Positions 1-12,005 of a stretch of 64,000 nt of DNA are shown here, piece by piece. Position numbers and translations under genes: made by a program. Each line of letters starts with the position of its first letter. Positions within the stretch are counted from its first letter, which is position 1. The stretch is from an uncultured Phycisphaerales bacterium. GTDB taxonomy: Bacteria; Planctomycetota; Phycisphaerae; Sedimentisphaerales; Anaerobacaceae. The DNA lies in contig CALEZT010000089.1 in NCBI GenBank assembly GCA_937927975.1, positions 1-64,000 on the forward strand, given 5' to 3'. Below the pieces are notes generated by a model, which did not search any database, was not told the origin of the DNA, and saw only the letters and a list, made by a program, of their open reading frames with translations.

Positions 1-294
1 TGCCCGTATTCTACAAAGCCCCCAAATTTCGCGCCAGAAAAATTAGTCACACCCGCATCGCCGGCGAGTTTCAGCGGGGGCTCAGGCATTCGGCGTTTCG
101 ATGTTCGCAGGACCGCTCGGATGCCTGGCCCCCGCTGACTTTTCAGGGGATTGTCATACGTGGTCACGCACAGCCAAAGGGACGCAGTGCAAAGGGCGTG
201 GCGTCCCTTCCCTCATTCCCGCCGACTGTGCGGCTCGGTGCGGCACTCGTCAGGATTCAGGGGGGGCACGCCCGACCCCGTTTTCCCCGACGCG
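1..294. other. no gene recognised at left edge
   Basis: I see no reading frame here with convincing coding character and no RNA gene. The stretch lies downstream of the reverse-strand esterase and probably runs into the next gene outside the window. Confidence 0.4.
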
Positions 295-2073
<1,779 letters not shown>

Positions 2074-2286
2074 TTACACCGCTCGGAAGCATCAGGAGTG
2101 AGACCAAAAATGGAGATCGGATACGTTTTTCTTGTCTTTTCCACATTTTTCGTTTCTCATCCTACCAGTCCCGCCGGTGTTAGGAAGAGAAACTGAACGA
2201 AGACAGCATGGATCAGGATCGACGCACATGGAGCTTCAGGAGCCCTCTCGGGCGGGACCGGTAGGAGACGTATGCCTGCGTCTTGA

Positions 2287-3231
<945 letters not shown>

Positions 3232-3350
3232 CGACCTGGGCGAAGACCGCCAACGACCACGACGCGGACACAGCAATTGCAGGGAAGGGCAGCTCGATGA
3301 GTCTTCCTTCGAAACAGGACCTTTGGCAGGCAGACCACCCTGTGTGTGTC

Positions 3351-4043
3351 TTACGGCTGTGAGTCCTTCGAGGTCTGATCGCTGCTTGTTCTCTCTCCAG
3401 ATGAGCGGATGGTTGTTGGAGTGGCCTTTGCGCCGGGAATCCAGTCTTCCTTCAGTCCATGCCGATTGTGGACTTCGTCCCGCAGTTCCAGAGCCCGTCC
3501 CACTGCTGCGTGCGCCCGGTCGGTTCGCAGAGACATCATGAATCTCTCCAGAACGTCGCGACGCTCTTCGTCCGGCGCATCGGCCTCGTCGAGCGTGGTC
3601 ATCAATGCGTGGATTACCGACGGCAGACTCTCATAAACGTAGTACACGTCCATTCCCCCAGCGGATCTTCTGCCGGCCACTTTCCACCGACGCTCCTCAG
3701 GGATAGGGATGCCCAGCCTGCGCACCTCTTTGGAGAGCTTGGATTCATAGATCACGTATTGGTGTGCGGCGTCCAACGTGGGCCTGAGTCCTCTGAAGTC
3801 GCCGCTGTTGATGTCGATGTCCCGACCGATGAAACCTCCAGTCGACGGACCGTTATCGCTTCTCTGCGGGTTCTGCGTTTCGGCGTCGCCCGAGGTCGGC
3901 TCCGGCGAAGCAGCATTCGCATCGGCATTCGAAGAGACGGCAGATGTAGAAGATCCATTCTCCTGGGGAGGCCGCGAACACGATATGCTCAGGGAAAGGA
4001 CACCTGTCAATACAATCAACAACGGGTTCTTCGCTTTGTTCAT
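3351..4043 (-). CDS. hypothetical lipoprotein
   Basis: 230-residue protein with a lipoprotein signal: MNKAKNPLLIVLTGVLSLS followed by the lipobox ISC (Cys22). After a Ser/Ala/Asn-rich linker (about 25-70) comes a charged, mostly helical region rich in Arg, Asp and Glu, and a low-complexity Ser/Thr tail. A strong AAGGAGG site sits six bases before the ATG. I recognise no domain. It is convergent with the CE6 esterase, with a 119-base gap, and is followed upstream by a repeat-filled intergenic region. The exported location is well supported; the function is unknown. Confidence 0.75.
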   Translation of the reverse strand: MNKAKNPLLIVLTGVLSLSISCSRPPQENGSSTSAVSSNADANAASPEPTSGDAETQNPQRSDNGPSTGGFIGRDIDINSGDFRGLRPTLDAAHQYVIYESKLSKEVRRLGIPIPEERRWKVAGRRSAGGMDVYYVYESLPSVIHALMTTLDEADAPDEERRDVLERFMMSLRTDRAHAAVGRALELRDEVHNRHGLKEDWIPGAKATPTTIRSSGERTSSDQTSKDSQP

Positions 4044-4113
4044 ACAGGACCTCCTTAGCTTGGATCATTATAGAGTTCTCCGGGAGGGGAAGGCAAGGAG
4101 AACAGAGACAAGA

Positions 4114-4355
4114 GGCTCATCCGGTTTTCGTGTACTCTTGTGGTTTCGGCACGCCCCAAGTGGCGTGCGGAGGAGATTTTCCGCTTTGAGCCAATAGCAT
4201 GGAGGGGCGATCCGTGACCGGTGATCCGAGACACCAGCCATGGACCACCAGCTAGGCGTACGCAGCACGCCGTCCATGCTGCCGGCGAAAAGCGCAAAAT
4301 CTCCCAGGCCCGCCCGCTTCGGGCGGGATCGAAGTACGCGAAAACCGGATGAGCC
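4114..4355. repeat. 242-bp palindromic element with 22-bp terminal inverted repeats
   Basis: The ends are near-perfect inverted repeats: 4114-4135 (ggctcatccggttttcg...) pairs with 4334-4355, with one mismatch in 22. Inside, a second inverted pair (4173-4203 against 4272-4302, about 24 of 31 matching) contains the shared arm pattern gagatttt-cgctttg-gcc-agcatgga. The arm pattern recurs in four other intergenic spots of the window (near 4.6, 24.6, 32.0 and 41.9 kb). No protein is encoded. It looks like a MITE-like or REP-like element. The surrounding gap 4044-4764 holds this copy and the next one and no gene. Confidence 0.8.
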
Positions 4356-4499
4356 AGACAAGAGTGGACGCAGGCGAGGCGCGTCGACAGTTGCAGTTGT
4401 GTCGCCGGAGTCCGGACGGGCCTATTTGTGAAAGGAAGCTGGCGTCCACGGCGACAGTGGCAGCGGGTCATTCGCGCGTCCGCAGGAGCCGTCCACCGA

Positions 4500-4700
4500 A
4501 AGGAAGCAACAGACTGATCCGGATTCCGGTGTTGCACGCCGGGCATTTGTCGCGTTTTGTCGGCAGCATGAAAGGGTGCTGCGCGTGCCCCAAAGGACGG
4601 CAGAATCTCCCTCTGTCATGCTGCTGGCAAAGAGCGGCAAATCTCCTTCGCACGACCGTTTCGGGCGTGCTCTCCCTGGGACTCTGGCTACCCGGGAATT
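4500..4700 (+). repeat. second copy of the dispersed palindromic element
   Basis: This copy reads from gatccggattccgg through ggcagcatgaaag and tcatgctgctggc to gcacgaccgtttcgggcgtg. The same order of blocks is found at 31919-32130 and, inverted, at 41770-41996. It is more degenerate than those two. It ends about 65 bases before the start of glnS, so it could affect the glnS leader. Confidence 0.7.
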
Positions 4701-4764
4701 TGCACAGACACGGCCTCGGCGGCCGAACACTATTGCGTAGACAGTTTGGGGAGGCGGCTGTAGG

Positions 4765-6612
4765 ATGGTCGGTCGATTGAACGGTATTCCCCAGCGAACA
4801 ACGGAACAGGTCGCTTTGCGGATTGGTGATTCGGAAATGGAAAAAGACAAAGAGTTGACGGGCAACGGGTCGAACGGGAACGAGAACGGCGGGAAGCGCG
4901 GGCTGGATTTCATCCGGCAGATGGTCGTAGACGACAATCAGTCGGGCAAGTGGGGCGGGCGCGTGGCGACGCGGTTCCCGCCGGAGCCGAATGGCTATCT
5001 TCACATCGGCCACGCCAAGAGCATCAATCTGAACTACGGCATCGCCTCCGAGTTCGGCGGGCAGTTCAACCTGCGGTTCGACGACACCAACCCCGAGAAG
5101 GAAGAGCAGGAGTACGTCGACTCGATCATCGAGGACGTCCGTTGGCTCGGGGCCCAGTGGGACGACCGGCTCTTCTACGGGTCCGACTACTTCCAGAGCA
5201 TGTACGACTGGGCGGTCGAGCTGATCAGGAAGGGCAAGGCCTACGTCTGCGACCTGACGGGCGAGCAGGTCCGCGAGTATCGCGGCACGCTCACCCAGGC
5301 GGGCAGGCCCAGCCCCTATCGCGACCGGCCGGTCGAGGAGAACCTGGACCTGCTCGAACGGATGCGCAAGGGCGAGTTCCCCGACGGCTCCAAGACCCTG
5401 CGGGCCAAGATCGACATGAGCCACCCGAACCTGAACATGCGCGACCCGATCATGTACCGCATCGTGCACGAGACGCACCATCGCCAGGGCGACAAGTGGT
5501 GCATCTACCCGATGTACGACTGGGCCCACGGGTTCGAGGACTCCATCGAGGGCATCACGCACTCGATCTGCACGCTGGAGTTCGAGAACCATCGGCCGCT
5601 GTACGACTGGTTCATCGACGCGGTGAACGAGGGCCGGACCGACGACGGCTCGGGTCCTTGGGGCAGGAAGATCCACCATCCGCAGCAGATCGAGTTCGCC
5701 AGGCTGAACCTGACGTATACCGTCATGAGCAAGCGGAAGCTGCTCAAACTCGTCAAGGAGAACTACGTTCGTGGCTGGGACGACCCGCGGATGCCGACGA
5801 TCTCCGGCATGCGCCGTCGCGGCTATTCCCCCTCGGGCATTCGCAACTTCTGCAAGCTCATCGGCGTGAACAAGTTCAACAGCACGGTGGACGTGGCCCT
5901 GCTGGAACACTGCCTGCGCGAGGACCTGAACAAGACCTCGCCCCGCGTGATGGCGGTTCTGCACCCGTTGAAGATGGTCATCGACAATTACCCGGAGGGA
6001 CAGGTCGAGGAGCTGGACGCGATCAACAACCCCGAGGACCCGTCCGCCGGCACGCGGAAGGTCCCGTTCGCGCGCGAGCTGTACATCGAGCAGGAGGACT
6101 TCATGGAGGAGCCGCCCAAGAAGTTCTTCCGGATGGCCCCCGGCCGGGAGGTCCGCCTGCGATACGCGTACTTCATCACGTGCAACAGCGTCGTCAAGGA
6201 CGCCTCAGGCAAGGTGGTCGAGCTCCACTGCACTTACGACCCCGCCACCCGCGGCGGCGACGCCCCCGACGGACGCAAGGTCAAGGCGACGCTGCACTGG
6301 GTCTCGGCGGCGCGGGCCCTCAAGGGCGAGGTCCGTCTCTACGACAGCTTGTTCACGAAGGAGAACCCGGACGAAGCCCCCGAGGGCCAGGACTTCACCG
6401 CCAACCTGAACCCCAACTCGCTGGAGACGCTGACCGACTGCTACGTCGAGCCGGCCTTGGCGAACGCGGCCCCGCTGACCCGCTACCAGTTCGAGCGATT
6501 GGGCTACTTCTGCGTCGATCCCGACAGCACGCCGGACAAGCTCGTCTTCAATCGCACGGTCACCCTGAAGGACACCTGGGCCAAGATCCAGGAAAGCCAA
6601 AAGCAAGGGTAG
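4765..6612 (+). CDS. glnS: glutaminyl-tRNA synthetase
   Basis: Class I synthetase charging tRNA-Gln with glutamine in the cytoplasm. The N-terminal catalytic Rossmann fold shows [15 protein letters not shown] (HIGH motif) and the KMSKS equivalent is [22 protein letters not shown] and the C-terminal beta-barrel ending [20 protein letters not shown] are typical of bacterial GlnRS. Two starts are possible: 4765 has GGGGAGG 11 bases upstream; an internal ATG at 4837 would give 591 residues starting MEKDKELTG. The Asn/Gly-rich first 45 residues are an extension before the conserved core. Its presence means Gln-tRNA is made directly. The identity is certain; the start is not. Confidence 0.95.
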   Translation: MVGRLNGIPQRTTEQVALRIGDSEMEKDKELTGNGSNGNENGGKRGLDFIRQMVVDDNQSGKWGGRVATRFPPEPNGYLHIGHAKSINLNYGIASEFGGQFNLRFDDTNPEKEEQEYVDSIIEDVRWLGAQWDDRLFYGSDYFQSMYDWAVELIRKGKAYVCDLTGEQVREYRGTLTQAGRPSPYRDRPVEENLDLLERMRKGEFPDGSKTLRAKIDMSHPNLNMRDPIMYRIVHETHHRQGDKWCIYPMYDWAHGFEDSIEGITHSICTLEFENHRPLYDWFIDAVNEGRTDDGSGPWGRKIHHPQQIEFARLNLTYTVMSKRKLLKLVKENYVRGWDDPRMPTISGMRRRGYSPSGIRNFCKLIGVNKFNSTVDVALLEHCLREDLNKTSPRVMAVLHPLKMVIDNYPEGQVEELDAINNPEDPSAGTRKVPFARELYIEQEDFMEEPPKKFFRMAPGREVRLRYAYFITCNSVVKDASGKVVELHCTYDPATRGGDAPDGRKVKATLHWVSAARALKGEVRLYDSLFTKENPDEAPEGQDFTANLNPNSLETLTDCYVEPALANAAPLTRYQFERLGYFCVDPDSTPDKLVFNRTVTLKDTWAKIQESQKQG

Positions 6613-6713
6613 CGATATGAACCAGTGGATCGTTGATGAAGAACAGGTCGTCCATGGCTGAAGAGGGACTACGCATTCTGCTGGATCAGAATGTCCTTGT
6701 TGCCGTTGTCGAA

Positions 6714-8060
6714 TCAGGGTGTTCGCTGGCCCCTCTCAGCAGGCCCTTTGATATGTGAACAAAGAGTCTCAATCGTGTTGGGCACGTCGTCCGCTGACAG
6801 GACTTGTGACGGCGAAGCGAGCCTGTCGTTCTCGCCGTTGCCGCCGCCGGTGAAGAGGCGGTAGTGCGGCGCGGGTTGGCCGTCGATCGTGCGGATCATG
6901 CCGACGAGGCCGATCTGAGCGGCTGCGCTCTGAGCGCAGTTGTTGGGGCAGCCGGAGACGTGGATTCGAACGTTCGACAGGTATCGCCCCGCGAAGGCTT
7001 GCCGGATTCTGTCGGCCGTGGCCCAGCAATCCGCGAGTCCCTGAGGGCACGTCGTGCAGCCGGGGCAGGCCACGATCACCGGGGCCCTGGTCATGGCGGC
7101 CAGGTCGTCCGGCAGTTGCACAGGCCTCGGACCATACAAGTTCAGTCCATGCTCGATATCGACTCGCAAGGAGGCGCCCACTGCTTCGCCCGCGTCCGCC
7201 AGGCGCAGGGCCTGCTCCGGCGTGATGTTGCCGTTGGGCAGTTGCAGACGGCACTGGCGTGTCAGGTCGTTTCGAGCCGGGGGCAGGTCGATCCGGGGCC
7301 AGGAGCCGCGGCCTTTGACCTCGGCGATTCGCCTGTCGAACTCGGTCTTGAACGGGTCGTCGCCAAGTCTCTCGCGAACGTGTCGCAGGCGTGCCCGTCG
7401 CCGGTTCTGGCGATCGCCGTGCTCATGGAAAAGTTCAATCGCCGCCAGGCACGCTGGAAGCACGTCCTCGACGGGCATGCTCTCATGAAGGCGGATACCC
7501 AGCGAGGGCTTGGGGCCGAGCGAGCCGGCGCCGATCAGCGTGAATCGGCCGTCGGACCGGGCGATGAAGCCCAGGTCGTTCAGCCAGGGTTTGGCGCAGG
7601 CCTTCGGGCAGCCGGAGAAGCTGATCTTGAACTTCCGCGGGAGGGTGCGGATCATCGACTGTTGTTCCAGATGTCGATCGACCAGCCGGGCGAGCGGCAG
7701 GACGTCGAAGCCGCCGGCGCAGAGGTCGCAGCCGGCGCAGACGGCGACGTTCCGCACGGTGTCACCGCCTGCGCCCAGAACGGGCAAAGATACCTCGGCG
7801 ACGCCCTGTTGGACGGCTGCGATGTCGTCGCCCCTGACGTTGTGCAGCTCGATGTCCTGGCGCGTCGTGACGTGCAGCGGAGAATCGTCACAGTAGCTCG
7901 CCGCCAGTGCGGCCGCGCGCCGCCACTGGCGCCAGTCAATCCGCCCCCCGAGGACCTTGATCCGTTGCATATACAGATCCTTCTGTTTCTGGGGATAGAC
8001 GCCCAGGATGCGCACGGCGCCGGGCGGCGAGGTCATCCCTTGTTCGAGTTGCGCAGCCAT
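6714..8060 (-). CDS. siroheme sulfite/nitrite reductase, both halves carrying cluster-type cysteines
   Basis: 448-residue ferredoxin-type sulfite/nitrite reductase built as two repeats of ferredoxin-like half-domain plus siroheme/4Fe-4S domain. It should reduce sulfite to sulfide by six electrons in the cytoplasm, following CysH. The second half has the usual C-x5-C and C-x3-C pair (Cys332/338 and Cys371/375). The first half also has a full set (Cys108/114 and Cys151/155), where E. coli-type sulfite reductases have none, so it may hold two clusters or be a different subfamily. It begins four bases after the cysH stop with an AGAGGTG site, so it is co-transcribed. Sulfite is favoured over nitrite because of the cysH context. 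Confidence 0.85.
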   Translation of the reverse strand: MAAQLEQGMTSPPGAVRILGVYPQKQKDLYMQRIKVLGGRIDWRQWRRAAALAASYCDDSPLHVTTRQDIELHNVRGDDIAAVQQGVAEVSLPVLGAGGDTVRNVAVCAGCDLCAGGFDVLPLARLVDRHLEQQSMIRTLPRKFKISFSGCPKACAKPWLNDLGFIARSDGRFTLIGAGSLGPKPSLGIRLHESMPVEDVLPACLAAIELFHEHGDRQNRRRARLRHVRERLGDDPFKTEFDRRIAEVKGRGSWPRIDLPPARNDLTRQCRLQLPNGNITPEQALRLADAGEAVGASLRVDIEHGLNLYGPRPVQLPDDLAAMTRAPVIVACPGCTTCPQGLADCWATADRIRQAFAGRYLSNVRIHVSGCPNNCAQSAAAQIGLVGMIRTIDGQPAPHYRLFTGGGNGENDRLASPSQVLSADDVPNTIETLCSHIKGPAERGQRTP

Positions 8061-8064
8061 GAAC

Positions 8065-8787
8065 TCACCTCTGCTGGACGGCTGCTTTCAACGGGCGGGT
8101 GTGGATGCCGCACTCGCCGCCGCACTTGCTGGTGCCGATCCATCGTCCGGCCCGCTCGTCGATTCCGAGCGAGATCTTGGTGCACGGCGCGCATCCGAGC
8201 GAACGATAGCCCAGAGCGTAGAGCGGATTGACCGGCACCTGGTGCAACGCGAGATACTGCCAGATCTCCCGTTCGTGCCAGATGAGGATGGGGTTGAGCT
8301 TGATCAGGCCGGGATCGCGCTGTTCGACTTCCTTGAAGTCCGTGCGGGTGCGTCCTTCGGTGCAGCGAAGACCCGTCACCCAGCAGGTGACGCCCATCTC
8401 CTCGATCGCTTGGCGGGTGGGCTCGACCTTCAGGATGTCGCAGCAGCGGTCCGGGTTCGTTTTGTGGAGGTCGGTCGGGATCTCCGCGTCGTTGCGGAAC
8501 ACTCTCAACTCAGGGTACCTCGCGACTTCCTGGTGCATGAACTCGACCGTCTCGCAGGGCTTGTATCGAGTCGTGACGACAAAGCCTCGGATGTCCGGGC
8601 TCACGCTCTTGGCCAGGTGCCAGACGGCGACCGAGTCCTTGCCCAGGCTGTTCGCGACGACCAGTCCGTCGCCATGCTCGGCATACGCCTGCCTGATGAG
8701 TTCCCGCGATCGCTCCACCTTCTGAGCGAAGTTCAAGCCGTCCACCAGTCGGGGCACATCTTCGTTGATCAACTCTTCCAACTGCAT
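8065..8787 (-). CDS. cysH: phosphoadenylyl/adenylyl-sulfate reductase (4Fe-4S type)
   Basis: 240-residue thioredoxin-dependent APS/PAPS reductase making sulfite for assimilation. The PP-loop is SLGKDS (47-52). Cys115-Cys116 together with Cys199 and Cys202 match the CC...CxxC set that binds a 4Fe-4S cluster, which points to APS as substrate. The catalytic cysteine is Cys226 in ECGIH at the C-terminus. I chose the ATG at 8787 because AAAGGAG lies six bases before it; the earlier in-frame ATGs fall on or before that ribosome site. It is the middle gene of DUF2061-cysH-sulfite reductase. No ATP sulfurylase or APS kinase lies in the window. Confidence 0.93.
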   Translation of the reverse strand: MQLEELINEDVPRLVDGLNFAQKVERSRELIRQAYAEHGDGLVVANSLGKDSVAVWHLAKSVSPDIRGFVVTTRYKPCETVEFMHQEVARYPELRVFRNDAEIPTDLHKTNPDRCCDILKVEPTRQAIEEMGVTCWVTGLRCTEGRTRTDFKEVEQRDPGLIKLNPILIWHEREIWQYLALHQVPVNPLYALGYRSLGCAPCTKISLGIDERAGRWIGTSKCGGECGIHTRPLKAAVQQR

Positions 8788-8819
8788 CGTCATCTCCTTT
8801 CTCATGCTCATGCGAGCGT

Positions 8820-9041
8820 TCAGATTTCATATTCCGGCGACTGTGCCTTCCCGATTTCCAGGCGGTTCCAGGCCCGCTCGTGGACATAGAAGGCGCCGAC
8901 CTTCAGAAGGGTGTCGAGAATCCCGATTCGGGCAGCCAAGTCCAGGTTTCCCGTGAGGAGCCAGGCGATAAGGCACGTGATGACGGTGCCGCCCGCTCGC
9001 CACGTCACAGCCTTGAGGATGCTCCTGAAATGCGTTTCCAC
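8820..9041 (-). CDS. DUF2061 small membrane protein
   Basis: 73-residue protein of the DUF2061 family: VETHFRSILKAVTWRAGGTVIT start, a hydrophobic segment (about 20-35), then a second partly hydrophobic helix and the typical HERAWNRL-I-G end. Family members often sit with sulfate assimilation genes, and this one heads the cysH operon; the role is unknown, with sulfate or sulfite transport suggested only by association. I use the GTG at 9041: AAGGAAAGG sits eight bases before it, and it aligns with the usual family start, whereas the longer frame from 9092 would run into the promoter. Confidence 0.8.
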   Translation of the reverse strand: METHFRSILKAVTWRAGGTVITCLIAWLLTGNLDLAARIGILDTLLKVGAFYVHERAWNRLEIGKAQSPEYEI

Positions 9042-9073
9042 GTGCCAGACCTTTCCTTGTAATACCGTAGATA

Positions 9074-9121
9074 TGCTAGGATTATACTGCAAGAAGAAAG
9101 GCGAAGTCCTGACGCTTCGCC
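9074..9121 (-). promoter_or_regulatory. promoter and operator-like inverted repeat of the sulfur operon
   Basis: On the reverse strand a perfect TATAAT (9081-9086) lies 39 bases before the GTG of the DUF2061 gene. A perfect 7-base inverted repeat, ggcgaag and cttcgcc with an 8-base spacer (9100-9121), covers the -35 position, which itself matches the sigma-70 consensus poorly. This layout suits a dimeric regulator that either replaces the -35 contact or blocks it. The 9042-9284 gap is otherwise AT-rich and without a convincing gene. Confidence 0.65.
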
Positions 9122-9284
9122 AAACTCACAATCTGACTTCACATGAACTATAATCTACATAATGTTCATTGAGATAGTGATATTATGCCGACCACAAAAG
9201 ATCAATGCAAGTCTTTTTTCGAAATTTATCGCGAGATCTTCCAGGTCCTGTCGGGCAACTGAGGCCAAAACACGGAGTCTGTGA

Positions 9285-10343
9285 TCAGGAAACGGCTCGG
9301 CGCAGGACGGGGATGTTCATCAGGATGGACGTGATGAGGTAGCCCAGGGCGAAGGTGACCAGGGGCACAACGAGCACGCCGAGCAGGAAGCTGCCTTCGT
9401 TCGTGTGGTTCCTCAGAGCGTGTTGAAGGCGGTTGAGGATCAGGGGGTGCAGGGCGTAGATCCCCAGCGTGGTCGAGGCGACCCACTCGACCGCCTTCTT
9501 GGGAAAGCCCGTGGCAGGCGCGCCGAGGGCATCGCGACGTCGAGCCATCCAGAAGATCGCGATGGAGGGCAGCACGATCGGAGGGGTGAAGAAATCGAAG
9601 AGGAATCGCTCGCCGGGACCGACGCCGCCGTGTCGTGCGACAAACAGCGGGGCGAAGGCGCCCAGATAGACCACGCACAGAAGAACGCCCAGGACGACGT
9701 ACTTGGCGGGCGGCATTCTGCGGGGATCCAGCCGGCCCAGCTCGAAGCCAAGCAGATAGAACGCGATGTACGGGATGAACAGGGTGAAGATCGACCGCTG
9801 GTTCTGCCAGAGGACGTTGTCCGCTTGGCCGTGGGCGTTGGCCAGGACCAGCATCATGACGATGACGAACACCCGCTCTCGCGGCGCGGCGTGCCGCACG
9901 ACCGTCCGCAAGATGGGCGTCACGAGGTACAGGCCGACGACCATGTAGAGAAACCACAGGTGGTAGTAGGGGTCCGCGGTGAGGATCAGTTCGAAGATCC
10001 TGCTCGCGGTCAGGTGCTCCTTGTCGATGAACGCCCGCACGAACAGGTACACGATCGACCAGACCGCCAGCGGCACGCCCACGCGGATCATCCGCTTGCG
10101 GTAGAACTCGCGCGGGGGCTCCTCCCGCGAGGGGTCCAGCAGCAGGGCGCCGCTGATCATCACGAAGACCGGGATCGAGCAGAAGCAGGCATAGAAGATC
10201 GCGGTCCCCAGCCACCAGTTGAAGGTCAGCGGGGTCAGAGGCATCGTCAGGCCGATCGTGACGTGCGCCGTGACGACCAGGTAGATCGACAGGATGCGGA
10301 GCTTGTTGATGTACTGGATGCTTCTGGATCGTTCCTGGGGCAC
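9285..10343 (-). CDS. acyltransferase family 3 integral membrane protein
   Basis: 352-residue polytopic protein of the acyltransferase 3 (OafA/NodX/WecH) family, transferring acetyl or other acyl groups to extracytoplasmic carbohydrates. About ten hydrophobic segments are visible. The first helix shows INKLRILSIYLVVTAHVTIG with the family histidine, and the second ends FVMISGALLLDP. The start is a GTG with GAAGGAA nine bases upstream. There is no attached SGNH domain. Its neighbours make it a plausible modifier of a cell-surface glycan, possibly the polymer made by the two genes beyond the tRNA. Confidence 0.85.
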   Translation of the reverse strand: MPQERSRSIQYINKLRILSIYLVVTAHVTIGLTMPLTPLTFNWWLGTAIFYACFCSIPVFVMISGALLLDPSREEPPREFYRKRMIRVGVPLAVWSIVYLFVRAFIDKEHLTASRIFELILTADPYYHLWFLYMVVGLYLVTPILRTVVRHAAPRERVFVIVMMLVLANAHGQADNVLWQNQRSIFTLFIPYIAFYLLGFELGRLDPRRMPPAKYVVLGVLLCVVYLGAFAPLFVARHGGVGPGERFLFDFFTPPIVLPSIAIFWMARRRDALGAPATGFPKKAVEWVASTTLGIYALHPLILNRLQHALRNHTNEGSFLLGVLVVPLVTFALGYLITSILMNIPVLRRAVS

Positions 10344-10576
10344 GGCCGGGTTCCTTCAACCATCATTGCCTTCGCCGACGCGCGCCGGGAAGAGGCGTAT
10401 CAGTCGCTCGATTGTAATGCGATAAACGGGCAAATCAAGGGGGCAAGCCAACCGCTGAGAAGGGCAAGTCCAACACGGCAGGGTGTCGCGGGGCCTGATC
10501 TGGTCGCTCCCTACAAGTGAACTCGCGTTAAACGACGCAAGATGAGGCCCCGCAACAACTTGCGAAAGAGTTGAAG

Positions 10577-10659
10577 TGGACAGGGTAGGAATCGAACCTA
10601 CGTAGGCTTACGCCAATGGGTTTACAGCCCATCCCCTTTAGCCGCTCGGGCACCTGTCC
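10577..10659 (-). tRNA. tRNA-Tyr (anticodon GTA)
   Basis: 83-base class II tRNA on the reverse strand. The acceptor stem GGACAGG pairs with CCTGTCC followed by discriminator A. The anticodon loop CTGTAAA gives GTA, there is a long variable arm, and the T arm contains GTTCGATTC. CCA is not encoded. Confidence 0.95.
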
Positions 10660-10719
10660 GAACTTCCAGCCGCAATCGACGCGGCCAGAACAGTATTAAA
10701 GCGAAAACCTCCGTTCCTG

Positions 10720-11952
10720 TCAACCCGTCCGGCAGATTTTCTTTTGCTCGTCTGGGCCCGCTTGCTCGCGACCTTCCCCGGCGTCCCAGGCCGGCAACGC
10801 CAGTTGCGCGTACATCTCTTCGCGGACTCGGTCGGCCGCCTCGTTCGGACAGGAATTCATTTGGGAGGCGATTTCTCTGAGCTTATCGAAGGGGTAATCA
10901 TTCCTCGCTCGTCGCAGCGCCTGCTCCAGGTCGGAGGCGTCGGGACGGAGGATAGGCGAAATGTCGCGGATCTGCCGAATGACCGTTCCCGCCTCGACCA
11001 GTTCATCCGGCACAGGGGTGAAGACAAACGGCTTCCCGAGCAGAACCCCATGCACGCCCAAGGACGTGTGGTCCGTCAGGAGGATGTCGCTGGCGACCAT
11101 GCAGGGCACCCAGTCTTCCCAGGGTTCGCGCAGGAGGAAACCGTCCTGTCGCTGTTCGCGGAGATATTCGCCCCAGACTCGCCCGCCCGCGGGTTGGGGG
11201 TGGTACTCGATCGGGTGCACGCTGAGGATGAATCGATACTCGCCCTTGAGTTCTCGGGCTTTGGCCAGAATCGCGTCGCCCATGCGATGAAAAAGGCTGT
11301 TCGGCCCCCACGTGCTCGTGACGAACACGACGACCTCGTTGGGTTTGAAGCCCAGCCGGCTGCGGAATTCCTCCCGTCGGCCGGCCTCCGCGAGCATCTT
11401 GTCGTCGCCGGGGCTGCCCACCACCGCCACGACGTTCTCGAAGGCGGGATCCATGTTCACGGCCCACTCCTTCACCGTCCGACTGGGCACGAACATACGC
11501 GCATATCGGATCCGGCCGTCTCGACTATAGGCCTTGGGTCCGAAGGCGTAGAGCGTTCCGCCTTCTCGTTTGCCTGGAAAACCGTGCGAGATGCGGACGA
11601 TCTTGTGTCGGCTGTCGGTCGGAAGGTCCGGAAAAACATGCTCGGCCATAACCGCCACGTCCCATCGACCCGCGTACGCCCAGAACCCGCGGACCTGGCG
11701 CACGGGCAGGGCGCTGCGAATTCGGTCGAACTCGCCGGGACGATGCTCGGGACAGAGAACGAGGATGTCGAAATCCAGACGCGGGTCGGACTTCAGGATG
11801 TCCCAGATCTCCGCGAGGTAATCCACCTGCACTTCGTGGGTGCAGATGAACAGGATCCGGCGCCGCGCTGCGTCTCGCGGCAGAAGACCGATAGCCGACC
11901 TGGCAAGGGCTCTGGCAAGGGTTCGCACCAGGGTTTTTGCTCTGTTCTCCAT
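10720..11952 (-). CDS. CDP-glycerol glycerophosphotransferase-like GT-B enzyme
   Basis: 410-residue cytoplasmic protein resembling the TagB/TagF family that transfers polyol phosphate from CDP-polyol to a growing surface polymer. Features are an N-terminal domain with RILFICTHEVQVDYLAEIW, the link RISHGFPGKREGG (family HG-x-x-x-K), and the C-terminal LLTDHTSLGVHGVLLGKPFVF motif. It lies 53 bases behind the cytidylyltransferase gene on the same strand, consistent with one pathway that makes and uses a CDP-activated alcohol. No transmembrane segment is evident. Another GT-B transferase activity is possible; the family call is moderate. Confidence 0.65.
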   Translation of the reverse strand: MENRAKTLVRTLARALARSAIGLLPRDAARRRILFICTHEVQVDYLAEIWDILKSDPRLDFDILVLCPEHRPGEFDRIRSALPVRQVRGFWAYAGRWDVAVMAEHVFPDLPTDSRHKIVRISHGFPGKREGGTLYAFGPKAYSRDGRIRYARMFVPSRTVKEWAVNMDPAFENVVAVVGSPGDDKMLAEAGRREEFRSRLGFKPNEVVVFVTSTWGPNSLFHRMGDAILAKARELKGEYRFILSVHPIEYHPQPAGGRVWGEYLREQRQDGFLLREPWEDWVPCMVASDILLTDHTSLGVHGVLLGKPFVFTPVPDELVEAGTVIRQIRDISPILRPDASDLEQALRRARNDYPFDKLREIASQMNSCPNEAADRVREEMYAQLALPAWDAGEGREQAGPDEQKKICRTG

Positions 11953-12005
11953 CCCATCCTCATAGATGTGGCATCATGGTTGTATCGCATGAAGACGCGC
12001 GTCGG

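Noticed and set aside
4114..4355. Complete insertion sequence
   Set aside because: Terminal inverted repeats are present, but the 242 bases encode no transposase and no target duplication is clear.
4468..5964. 498-codon reverse frame over glnS
   Set aside because: Complementary to conserved glnS sequence; no motifs or start signal.
9185..9262. 25-codon forward frame MPTTKDQCKSFFEIY...
   Set aside because: No ribosome site and no recognisable family; it lies in the AT-rich gap by the sulfur promoter.
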